Origin: JBBROS01 sp965260995
Lineage (GTDB): Bacteria > Pseudomonadota > Alphaproteobacteria > Acetobacterales > Acetobacteraceae
DNA length: 64,000 nucleotides
Reading direction: 5' to 3'
NCBI GenBank assembly: GCA_965260995.1
Contig: CBDHCD010000001.1
Coordinates: 434,001 to 498,000, forward strand
Positions 18,205-25,569 of the stretch are shown piece after piece (within the stretch, counting starts at the first letter, position 1; the number at the start of each line of letters is the position of its first letter). Position numbers and translations under genes: made by a program. Under the pieces are notes generated by a model. The model saw only the letters and a program-made list of their open reading frames with translations. It ran no database searches and had not been told where the DNA came from.

Positions 18205-18218
18205 TGCTCGTTCGAGCA
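18205..18218. promoter_or_regulatory. candidate operator palindrome TGCTCGTTCGAGCA
   Basis: A 14-base palindrome, perfect except for the central TT, lies in the divergent region between the nucleoside hydrolase and the MocA-type oxidoreductase, 53 bases before the latter. It resembles a repressor half-site pair, but no regulator gene is nearby. Confidence 0.3.
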
Positions 18219-18270
18219 AGAACCGGGAGCGCGCCGACCGCTCCTGGCCGGCCAGGAAGCGCCCTGAGCC

Positions 18271-19299
18271 GTGCAGCGCTTCGTCGTCGTCGGGCTGGAC
18301 CACCGCCACGTCTATGACCTGACCCAAGGCTTGCTGGATGCCGGGCTGGACTGCGCCGGCTATTGCGCCGAAACCTCTGATCCCCGCGTCCTGCAAGGCT
18401 TCCGGCGGCGCTTCCCCCGCGTTCCGGCCGCACGGGACCGCGACGCGCTGTTGGAGGACCGCTCGGCCGCGATCATGGTTTGCGCCGCCGTCCCGAGCGA
18501 CCGCGCCGCCCTCGCCGTCCGCGCGATGCGCCTCGGCAAGGACGTGCTGCTGGACAAGCCCGGCGTCACCACCCCCGCCGGCCTCGCCGCGCTCGAGAAC
18601 GCGGTCGCCGCCACCGGGCGCATCGTCTCCGTCTGCTTCTCCGAGCGCCTGCTTTCGCGCGCCAGCGCGGTGGCGCTGCGGCTGATCCGCGCCGGCGAGA
18701 TCGGCCGCGTGGTGCAGACGGCCGGCTTCGGCCCGCACCGGCTCAACGCCCCCTTGCGCCCGGCTTGGTTCTTCGACCCCGCCCGCGGCGGCGGCATCCT
18801 TTGCGACCTCGCCTCGCACCAGATCGACCAGTTCCTCGCCTTCACCGGCTCGGACGACGCGCGGGTCGTCGCCAGCACCGTGGGCCTGTTCGACGACCCG
18901 CGCGCCCCGGGGTTCGAGAACTTCGGCGAGGTCGTGCTCCGCAGCGCCGCGGCCTCCGGCTACGCCCGCGTCGACTGGTTCACCCCGGACGGCTTGCCGA
19001 CCTGGGGCGACGGCCGGCTCACCGTGGTCGGCACCGAGGGCACGATCGAGTTGCGCAAGCACGTCGACGTCGAGGGTCGGCCCGGCGGCGACCACCTATT
19101 CCTCTGCACCCGCGCCGGCACCCGCTACGTCGATTGCAGCGGCGAGCCGTTGCCCTACTTCGCCGCCTTCGCCCGGGACTGCCGCGAGCGCACCGGCACG
19201 GCAATGGCCCAAGCCCACGTGTTCACCACCTGCCGCCTCGCCCTCGCCGCCCAGGCCGGCGCGGACCGGGTCGCGTTGCCGGGCGGGATGCCCCGGTGA
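18271..19299 (+). CDS. Gfo/Idh/MocA-family oxidoreductase
   Basis: A 342-residue NAD(P)-dependent sugar or cyclitol dehydrogenase-like protein. The N-terminus VVVGLDHRHVYDLTQGLLDAG replaces the classical GxGxxG with GLDHRH, as in several MocA subgroups. The conserved LLDKPG (the EKP motif with Asp) is at about residue 95, and the catalytic region ARGGGILCDLASHQIDQFLAFTG contains the expected Asp and His. The start is a GTG with AGGAAG about 13 bases upstream. It is divergent from the nucleoside hydrolase operon; the natural substrate is unknown. Confidence 0.85.
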   Translation: MQRFVVVGLDHRHVYDLTQGLLDAGLDCAGYCAETSDPRVLQGFRRRFPRVPAARDRDALLEDRSAAIMVCAAVPSDRAALAVRAMRLGKDVLLDKPGVTTPAGLAALENAVAATGRIVSVCFSERLLSRASAVALRLIRAGEIGRVVQTAGFGPHRLNAPLRPAWFFDPARGGGILCDLASHQIDQFLAFTGSDDARVVASTVGLFDDPRAPGFENFGEVVLRSAAASGYARVDWFTPDGLPTWGDGRLTVVGTEGTIELRKHVDVEGRPGGDHLFLCTRAGTRYVDCSGEPLPYFAAFARDCRERTGTAMAQAHVFTTCRLALAAQAGADRVALPGGMPR

Positions 19300-19325
19300 G
19301 AGGCCCGGCCCGCGTCGCGCGGATG

Positions 19326-19676
19326 CTACTGCGCCTCCAACGCGACGATGCGGAACAGCAGCTCACCGCCGTTCGGGCCTTGCATGCGGACGAGCTCGCC
19401 CGGGCGGAACACGTGGCCCTCGAACGCCCAAACCGGGTCGTCCATGCTGCTGGTGCTCTGCAGCGCCAAGCCCTCGTCGAGCCGGATCACCTCCAGGGTG
19501 CGCGGGTCGGCGCCGTTCCGCGTATGGGTGGCCAGCCACGGTTCGGGCGCGCTGTCATAGGCGTTGAGGTCGACGTGGCCTTGAACAGTTAGGGCGAGGT
19601 GAAGGATGAGCCGGTCGTCGACGTCGCCGTCAGGCTTGCCAGGGCCTTGGGCCAGGATCAGGGTCAACTTGGTCAT
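19326..19676 (-). CDS. 116-residue protein of unknown function
   Basis: A small soluble protein that I do not recognise. It is mildly acidic, with no signal peptide or membrane segment. The C-terminal half, FEGHVFRPGELVRMQGPNGGELLFRIVALE, looks like a compact beta-rich domain. I chose the ATG at 19676 (MTKLTLILAQGPG) because TAAGGCGAGCG precedes it; the frame is open to 19730 but with a poorer start. It lies convergent to the MocA gene and downstream of kup, so it could be the distal gene of the kup transcript. Confidence 0.6.
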   Translation of the reverse strand: MTKLTLILAQGPGKPDGDVDDRLILHLALTVQGHVDLNAYDSAPEPWLATHTRNGADPRTLEVIRLDEGLALQSTSSMDDPVWAFEGHVFRPGELVRMQGPNGGELLFRIVALEAQ

Positions 19677-19822
19677 CGCTCGCCTTAACATGCCGGGAGG
19701 TGTCAACGCATGAATAACAGCTCGGATCAAGCCGATCCGGCGACAGGAGGGCGGTCAGCCGCCAGGCCCGCCCTCGGCGCCCGTCCCGGGCGGCGGCGGC
19801 TCACCGTCTATTGAAGCCGGCG

Positions 19823-21715
19823 TCAGATCGCGACGCGCACCCCGAGTTCCACCACCCGGTCGCTCGGGATGCGGAAGAATTCGGTCGCCGGGACGGCGTT
19901 GCGGGCCATGACCAGGAACAGGAACAGCCGCCAGGCCGGCAGCTTCGGGACCATGGCCCGCACTAGGACCTCGCGGCCGAGGAAAAAGCTGGCCTGCATC
20001 GGGTCGTACTTGACGCCCTCGGCGTCGAGGCGCTCGAGGTCACGGGGGATGTTGGGGCTTTCCATGAAGCCGTAGCGCAGGACGATGCGGTGAACGCCAG
20101 GGGCCAGCTCCGACACGTCGGTGCGCCGGCCTGGCCCGGCCTCCGGCACGTCGAGGTTCTGCACCGTGACGAACAGCACCCGCTCGTGCAGCACCTTGTT
20201 GTGCTTGAGGTTATGCAGCAGCGCCGCCGGCACGTAGTCGGGATTGCCGGTCAGGAACACGGCGAGGCCCGGCACGCGCACCGTCCGCGACTGCGGCAGC
20301 CGCTTGAGGAACGAGGCCAGCGGCAGGCTGTCCTGCTTCCAACGCGCCAGCATCAGCTCGCGGCCGCGATGCCACGAGGTCATCATGCCCATCATGGCGC
20401 TGCCGAGCAGCAGCGGCACCCAGCCGCCCTCCGGGATCTTGAGCGCGTTGGCGGCGAAGAACGTGAGGTCGATGGCGAACAGGGTGCCGAACACCCCCAG
20501 GGCGGCGGCGCGCGACCAATGGTAGCGGCGGCGGAACACGACGACCGCGAGCACGCTGGTGCACATGAACGTGCCGGTAACGGCGATGCCGTAGGCCGAG
20601 GCCAGGGCGTCGCTGTTGCGGAACGACAGCACCAGGATCAGCACGCCGACGAGCAGCGCGGCGTTGATCTGCGGCAGGTAGATCTGCCCCTGCTCCGTCG
20701 TGCTGGTGTGGTGCACAGTGAGGCGCGGCAGGAACGACATCTGCATGCATTGGCGCGCGATGGAGTAGGCCCCCGAGATCATGGCCTGGCTGGCGATCAC
20801 CGTCGCGCAAGTGGCGAGGATGACCAGCGGCAGCCGCAGCACGTCGGGCGCCAGCAGGTAGAACGGGCTGTCGAGGGCGGCCGGGTCGGTCAGCACGAGC
20901 GCCCCCTGGCCGAAGTAGTTGAGCACGAGGCAGGGCAGCACGAACGCCACCCAGGCGAAGCGGATCGGCTTGGCGCCGAAATGGCCCATGTCGGCGTAGA
21001 GCGCCTCCGCCCCGGTCACGGCGAGCACGACGGAGCCGAGCGCCACGAAGGCGAGCCAGCCGTGGCCGAGGCAGAGATGGACGGCGTACGTCGGCGACAA
21101 GGCGGCCAGCACGCCGGGGCTGCGCGCGATCTCGGCGATGCCCAGGGCCGCCAGGGTGAAGAACCACACCGCCATGACGGGGCCGAACAGCCGGCCGATC
21201 GACGCCGTGCCGCGGACCTGGACCGCGAACAGCGCCACGATGACGACGATGGCGATCGGCAGCACGAAGCGCTTGAACGCCGGGGACACGACCTCCAGCC
21301 CCTCGATGGCCGAGAGGACCGAGATGGCGGGGGTGATGACGCCGTCGCCGAAGAACAGGCACGCTCCGGCGATGCCGAGCAACGCGAGTGCCGCGCGCAT
21401 GCGCGAGCCCTCGCAGCCGCGCTGGGCCACCGCCATGAGCGCCAGGATGCCGCCCTCGCCGTTGTTGTCGGCGCGCATGATCAGGCCGACGTACTTGATC
21501 GTGACGACCAGGATCAGCGCCCAGAACATCAGCGACAGCACGCCCAGGATCTCGGGGCGGCCGACGCCGACGCCCGTGAAATGGGTCAGGCTGGCCTTCA
21601 GCGCGTAGAGCGGGCTGGTGCCGATGTCGCCGTAGACGATGCCGAGCGCGCCGATCACGGCGGCGGCGCGCAGGCTTGGCGCCCTGCCGCCGACGACGGC
21701 CGCTGCCGCGGTCAA
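19823..21715 (-). CDS. kup: potassium uptake protein Kup
   Basis: A 630-residue potassium:proton symporter of the KUP/HAK/KT family. The N-terminal signature IGALGIVYGDIGTSPLYALKASL is exact for the family, followed by KYVGLIMRADNNGEGGILALMA and FFGDGVITPAISVLSAIEGLEV. About twelve membrane helices precede a cytoplasmic C-terminal domain. The start is a TTG at 21715; no ATG lies closer to the family N-terminus. A ten-codon ORF with a good ribosome-binding site ends exactly over this TTG, so translation may be coupled. The length is typical. Confidence 0.93.
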   Translation of the reverse strand: MTAAAAVVGGRAPSLRAAAVIGALGIVYGDIGTSPLYALKASLTHFTGVGVGRPEILGVLSLMFWALILVVTIKYVGLIMRADNNGEGGILALMAVAQRGCEGSRMRAALALLGIAGACLFFGDGVITPAISVLSAIEGLEVVSPAFKRFVLPIAIVVIVALFAVQVRGTASIGRLFGPVMAVWFFTLAALGIAEIARSPGVLAALSPTYAVHLCLGHGWLAFVALGSVVLAVTGAEALYADMGHFGAKPIRFAWVAFVLPCLVLNYFGQGALVLTDPAALDSPFYLLAPDVLRLPLVILATCATVIASQAMISGAYSIARQCMQMSFLPRLTVHHTSTTEQGQIYLPQINAALLVGVLILVLSFRNSDALASAYGIAVTGTFMCTSVLAVVVFRRRYHWSRAAALGVFGTLFAIDLTFFAANALKIPEGGWVPLLLGSAMMGMMTSWHRGRELMLARWKQDSLPLASFLKRLPQSRTVRVPGLAVFLTGNPDYVPAALLHNLKHNKVLHERVLFVTVQNLDVPEAGPGRRTDVSELAPGVHRIVLRYGFMESPNIPRDLERLDAEGVKYDPMQASFFLGREVLVRAMVPKLPAWRLFLFLVMARNAVPATEFFRIPSDRVVELGVRVAI

Positions 21716-21744
21716 ACAGCACCCGGGACGATGGTCGTAAGCAT
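21712..21744 (-). CDS. possible ten-codon leader peptide upstream of kup
   Basis: ATG at 21744 starts MLTTIVPGAV and ends with TGA at 21712-21714, which overlaps the TTG start of kup by two bases. GGAG lies ten bases before the ATG, a better ribosome-binding site than the TTG has on its own. It may serve as a translational-coupling leader. There is no proof of expression; the same frame also extends upstream without a stop. Confidence 0.35.
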   Translation of the reverse strand: MLTTIVPGAV

Positions 21745-21914
21745 TGCGAAACTCACTCCGCGCGGCTCGCGGCCGGCAGCGAGCGCTCCGGCGGCGGCGG
21801 CACCGCAGGGATAATCCGGCTCTGGCGGGCGGCGCAAGCGCACAAGCGGGACCGGCGTCAGGCCGGTGGGCCGATCCTGACGCCCCGGCCCCGGCCGTTC
21901 AGGCGGATCATGCT

Positions 21915-22625
21915 CTAGATGGCGGCCGGCGGAGCCGGTCGGACGCCGAACAGGGCGCTGCCGACGCGGACGTGCGTGGCGCCTGCCCCGATCGCCGCCT
22001 CGAAGTCCGCCGACATGCCCATTGACAAGGCCGTGAGCCCGTGGCGCGCCGCGCACCCGGCCAGCCACCGGAAGTGCGGCCGCGGGTCGCCTTCGGCGGG
22101 CGGGATGCACATCAGGCCGACGAGGGACGGCCCGAACCGGCGTCGGCAGTCATCGATGAAGCCGTCGGCGTCGGCGGTGGGCACGCCCGCCTTCTGCGGC
22201 TCGTCGCCGACGTTGACCTGCACCAGCAGCTCGGGGGCGCGGCCCTCCTGCTGGATGGCGCTGGCGATGGCATCGGCCAGGCGAGGGCGGTCGAGGCTCT
22301 CGATCGTGTCCGCGAGGCGGACGGCGTCGCGCGCCTTGTTGGTCTGCAGGCCGCCGATCAGGTGCAGGCGCAGCGCCGGGCGCCGCGGCCGCAGCGCGGG
22401 GAACTTGGCCGCCGCCTCCTGCACCCGATTCTCGCCGAACGCCTGCTGGCCCGCTCGCAGCGCCGCCTCGATCATGCTGGCAGGATGCGTCTTGGACACG
22501 GCGACCAGCCGCGCCGCGCCCGCCGGCCGGCCGGCCGCGGCGAGGGCCGCCTCGATCCGCGCCTGGATCGCGTCGAGCCGCGCTCGCATCTGATCAATCG
22601 GGTCGGCCGCCGCGTTGGGCGTCAT
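21915..22625 (-). CDS. YggS-family PLP homeostasis protein
   Basis: A 236-residue pyridoxal-phosphate-binding protein (YggS/PROSC/YBL036C family), which maintains free PLP and has no known catalytic activity. The PLP lysine is in LVAVSKTHPA, followed by FGENRVQEAAAKF, LHLIGGLQTNKARDAV and LLVQVNVGDEPQKAGV. Near the C-terminus are LSMGMSADFEAAIGAGATHVRVGSALFG, the phosphate-binding segments. The ATG at 22625 is used; a downstream ATG (MRARLDAIQ) is an alternative. It is divergent from the ThiE-like gene with 51 bases between. Confidence 0.92.
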   Translation of the reverse strand: MTPNAAADPIDQMRARLDAIQARIEAALAAAGRPAGAARLVAVSKTHPASMIEAALRAGQQAFGENRVQEAAAKFPALRPRRPALRLHLIGGLQTNKARDAVRLADTIESLDRPRLADAIASAIQQEGRAPELLVQVNVGDEPQKAGVPTADADGFIDDCRRRFGPSLVGLMCIPPAEGDPRPHFRWLAGCAARHGLTALSMGMSADFEAAIGAGATHVRVGSALFGVRPAPPAAI

Positions 22626-22626
22626 C

Positions 22627-22666
22627 GTGTTGGGCAAGGCGTCGGGGTGTTGGGCATGGCGTCGGG
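22627..22666. repeat. tandem 20-bp duplication
   Basis: Two adjacent 20-bp copies, GTGTTGGGCAAGGCGTCGGG and the same with one base changed, fill the gap between the divergent yggS and thiE-like genes. Confidence 0.8.
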
Positions 22667-22676
22667 AGGATGTGAC

Positions 22677-23243
22677 ATGGACCAGAGGCTTGTCGCCTGG
22701 GCGCGCGCGGTCAAGTCGCGTCGGCGGACGACCACGCCGACGCTGTGGCTGTTCACCGACCCGGCGCGCATGGACGACCTCCCGGCGACCGTGGCGCGGT
22801 TGCCGCGCGGCCTGTGCGGGGTGGTGTTCCGCCATGACCGCGCCCCCGCCCGCGCCGCGCTGGCCCGGCAGGTGGCCCAGGCGTGCCGGGCGCGGCGGCT
22901 GGCCATGGTGATCGCGGGCGCGCCGGTCCGCCTGCCGGGTGTGGGCGTGCATCTCCGCGGCGGACGGGGCCGCCGCGGGACCGGGATGCGAACCGCCTCG
23001 GCGCACGGATGGGCCGACCTGGTCCGGGCGCGCCGCGCCGGGGCGCACGTGGCGTTCCTCTCCCCCGCCTTCCCGACCGAGAGCCACGCGGGGGCCGGGG
23101 CGCTCGGCACCCTGCGTTGGGCCTGCCTGGCGCGGGCGGCCGGGATGCCGGTGATGGCGCTCGGCGGCATCGACGGGCGCTCGGCGCGACGCCTGCCGCG
23201 CTGGGCGGCGGGCGCGGGCGCGATCGGCGCGCTTGCTGGCTGA
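22677..23243 (+). CDS. ThiE/TenI-like thiamine phosphate synthase family protein
   Basis: A 188-residue TIM-barrel protein related to thiamine-phosphate synthase. Visible segments are PTLWLFTDPARMDD (first strand), GVGVHLRGGRGRRG (the usual GVHLxxxD position, with the later Asp not obvious), AFLSPAFPTESHAGAGALG (the SPxFxTxSHPG motif) and PVMALGGIDGRSARRL, which binds phosphate in ThiE. The ATG has GGGAGGA eight bases upstream. Missing some of the pyrophosphate-binding residues, it may be a TenI-like or uncharacterised paralogue rather than ThiE proper. Confidence 0.75.
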   Translation: MDQRLVAWARAVKSRRRTTTPTLWLFTDPARMDDLPATVARLPRGLCGVVFRHDRAPARAALARQVAQACRARRLAMVIAGAPVRLPGVGVHLRGGRGRRGTGMRTASAHGWADLVRARRAGAHVAFLSPAFPTESHAGAGALGTLRWACLARAAGMPVMALGGIDGRSARRLPRWAAGAGAIGALAG

Positions 23244-23451
23244 TGGGTGTTTTGTTGCTGCTCAGCCACAGTGTTCCACGATTGCCATGAAAGCGGCGCG
23301 TTCACGATTGCGGGGGTGAAAATTGCTTGTCATTACTCTGCCCAGGCCTGACGGCCCCGCCTTTGGCGCCGGCGCCTTCGCGTTGGGGGTCAAGGGGTTG
23401 TAACAGGACGTTAACAATCTGCCGACAATCGGCGCTTGAGGAGGGTTTGAG

Positions 23452-24840
23452 ATGCGTAAGCTCTTGTTGGCCACGGTGGCCGTGCTCGGCGCTTCGTTCG
23501 GCTTGGATACCGTGGCCAGCGCCCAGACGGCGGCCGCTCCGGAGCCGGGCACGGTGACGGTTCGCTTGAACGGCCGCGTCCGCTTCTACGCCTACGGAGT
23601 CTGGGACCAGAACGCCAACAACAACTCGAACGCCGCCAACCCTCTCGCGGCGAACGCCGGCGTCAACAAGCTGGCCAACTACGGCTTCTTGGAGTACGGC
23701 CGCCTCTACCCTGGCTTCGACGGCGTGGCCGCCAACGGGTTGAAGTACGGCGCCAGCCTGGAAATCCGGCAGGACGTGTCGGCCGGTGCCGGCGGCGGCG
23801 CCCTCGGCAGCATCTCGGGCCAGAACGCGCAGCGGTCGTTGCTCTACTTCCGGCGGACGTTCGGCTACATCGGGACGGACGGGCTCGGCACGGTGCGCTT
23901 GGGCGCGACTGACCAGCCGACCAGCCTTTACCTGACCGGCAACTTCGAGAACTTCGACGGCGGTGGCCTGAACGGCGACGCGACCGGCATCAACGTCGGC
24001 GTCGTCGGCCTGGTCTGGCCGTTCTCCGACGTGGGCAGCTACTACACCACCAACAAGGCGGTTTACCTGTCGCCGCAGCTCTACGGCTTCGACTTCGGCG
24101 TCTCCTGGGAGCCGAGCACGGCCAACACGAGCGGCGGCAACTTCGCCCCCAGCGGCATCGCCGGCATCGGCGCGGACCGGCTGAGCTCCAGCCCGAGCAA
24201 CGCGGAGAGCGCCCGCCGCCGGAACACGGTGGACGCGCTCATCCGTTACCGCGGCACCTTCGCGGGCTTCGGCATCGCGGCAACCGCGGCCTATATCAAG
24301 GGCAGCCACGTCAACGACAACCAGAACTCGGTCGCGTTCAACAACAACCCGCTGGCCGGCACCGCGCGATACAACTACGAGGGGTTGAACGCCGGCGACT
24401 TCGGCCTCGCCGTGACCTACGCCGGGTTCAGCGTCGGCGGGCACTACCTGTTCGGCCGTTACAACGGCAACATCGCCAACCCGGTGCCGAAGGGCTTTAC
24501 CGGCGGCGACGCGTGGCTGGTCGGCGCGTCCTACACCGCCGGTCCGGTCGTGGTCGGCGCGCACTACCTGCACTCCACCAGCGCCGGCAACCTGGGCAAC
24601 GCTTTCTACGGCCGCCAACGGTTCGACCAGGGCGTGGCCGCGGGCGCGACATACTCGGTGGCGCCGGGCTTGTCCTTCTTCCTGTCCTACCTCTACCAGT
24701 CACGCCGGCAGAACGGCTTCGACTTCATCAACAACACTGGCGTGACCAGCGTCGCGACCGGCACGGGCGTGGCGGGCAACCCGAACAACAACCAGCTCAA
24801 GTCGAGCCTGATCGCGGTCGGCACCTCCTGGACCTGGTAA
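23452..24840 (+). CDS. outer-membrane porin
   Basis: A 462-residue beta-barrel protein with a clear Sec signal (RKLLLATVAVLGASFGLDTVASAQ). After the signal come alternating amphipathic strands rich in Gly, Asn, Tyr and Phe, for example GLKYGASLEIRQDV, FGYIGTDGLGTVRLGATDQ and FGLAVTYAGFSVGGHYLF, typical of Gram-negative porins of the alphaproteobacterial type. The chain ends in an aromatic residue (SSLIAVGTSWTW), required for barrel assembly. GAGGAGG precedes the ATG. Asn-rich loops (NANNNSNAANP) suggest surface-exposed turns. It is followed by an intrinsic terminator, so it is a single-gene transcript. Confidence 0.88.
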   Translation: MRKLLLATVAVLGASFGLDTVASAQTAAAPEPGTVTVRLNGRVRFYAYGVWDQNANNNSNAANPLAANAGVNKLANYGFLEYGRLYPGFDGVAANGLKYGASLEIRQDVSAGAGGGALGSISGQNAQRSLLYFRRTFGYIGTDGLGTVRLGATDQPTSLYLTGNFENFDGGGLNGDATGINVGVVGLVWPFSDVGSYYTTNKAVYLSPQLYGFDFGVSWEPSTANTSGGNFAPSGIAGIGADRLSSSPSNAESARRRNTVDALIRYRGTFAGFGIAATAAYIKGSHVNDNQNSVAFNNNPLAGTARYNYEGLNAGDFGLAVTYAGFSVGGHYLFGRYNGNIANPVPKGFTGGDAWLVGASYTAGPVVVGAHYLHSTSAGNLGNAFYGRQRFDQGVAAGATYSVAPGLSFFLSYLYQSRRQNGFDFINNTGVTSVATGTGVAGNPNNNQLKSSLIAVGTSWTW

Positions 24841-24860
24841 CGCGTCACGGTTCGGGGGAG

Positions 24861-24891
24861 AAGGGGCGGTGGGCAACCACCGCCCCTTTTT
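24861..24891 (+). terminator. intrinsic terminator after the porin gene
   Basis: AAGGGGCGGTGG and CCACCGCCCCTT form a perfect 12-bp stem around the tetraloop GCAA, followed at once by five Ts. It is the best rho-independent terminator in the window, 20 bases after the porin stop. Confidence 0.92.
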
Positions 24892-24972
24892 CGTTGCGCG
24901 GCTGCGCGTGCCTCGGCCGCTTGGCGAGCGCCGAGCTTGCCGATAGAAGGGGCGCGGCGGGCCTCCCACACG

Positions 24973-25014
24973 CTTCAGGTCGGCCCGCCTCAGGTCGGCC
25001 CGCTTCAGGTTAGG
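24973..25014 (+). repeat. 15-bp tandem repeat, 2.8 copies
   Basis: CTTCAGGTCGGCCCG is repeated with one change and then a partial third copy, ending six bases before the ATG of the DUF3576 gene. It occupies the position of the ribosome-binding site. Confidence 0.8.
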
Positions 25015-25019
25015 ACAGC

Positions 25020-25547
25020 ATGAATCACCGCTTCGTCTCCTTCGCCGCCGCCGTCGCCGTCCTGATGCTGGCCGGGTGCGGCGGCGCCAAGCCGCGCGCC
25101 GTGGCCGAGGACGAGTATAACGACTATCGCACCAGGGGCGGCGAGAAGGGCAAGCTGTTCGGCGCCCAGGGCCTCGTGTTCGGCGTCGGCAAGGGCGCGG
25201 GGCAGAAGGAGCAGGAGGGCGCCGGCCTCGGCGTCAACGCCTACCTGTGGCGCGGGGCGCTCGACACGCTGTCGTTCATGCCGCTGGCCTCGGCGGACCC
25301 GTTCGGGGGCGTGATCATCACCGACTGGTACGAGCCGCCGAACGGGCCTGGAGAGCGGTTCAAGGCGACCGCGTTCATCCTGGGCCGGCAGTTGCGGGCC
25401 GACGGGGTCAAGGTGTCGGTGTTCCGCCAAGCCATGCAAGGCGGCCGCTGGGTCGACTCGGCGGTCAGCCCGGTCACCACCAGCGAGATCGAGAACAAGG
25501 TGCTGGCGCGGGCGCGGGAGCTGCGGTCGCAAACGGCGTCGAATTGA
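25020..25547 (+). CDS. DUF3576 lipoprotein
   Basis: A 175-residue protein with a lipoprotein signal peptide (FAAAVAVLMLAGC, lipobox LAGC at about residue 20). The mature part contains GVNAYLWRGALDTLSFMPLASADPFGGVIITDWY, the hallmark of the DUF3576 family, which in Alphaproteobacteria is typically placed just before leuS, lptE and holA, as here. Its biochemical role is unknown; the neighbourhood with LptE hints at the cell envelope. A perfect 12-bp in-frame tandem repeat straddles its stop codon, leaving two consecutive in-frame TGA stops. Confidence 0.85.
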   Translation: MNHRFVSFAAAVAVLMLAGCGGAKPRAVAEDEYNDYRTRGGEKGKLFGAQGLVFGVGKGAGQKEQEGAGLGVNAYLWRGALDTLSFMPLASADPFGGVIITDWYEPPNGPGERFKATAFILGRQLRADGVKVSVFRQAMQGGRWVDSAVSPVTTSEIENKVLARARELRSQTASN

Positions 25548-25559
25548 GCGTCGAATTGA
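25536..25559 (+). repeat. 12-bp tandem duplication including the stop codon
   Basis: GCGTCGAATTGA occurs twice in a row. The first copy ends with the stop of the DUF3576 gene; the second is in the same frame and ends with another TGA. Confidence 0.9.
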
Positions 25560-25569
25560 GCCCTGCGCG

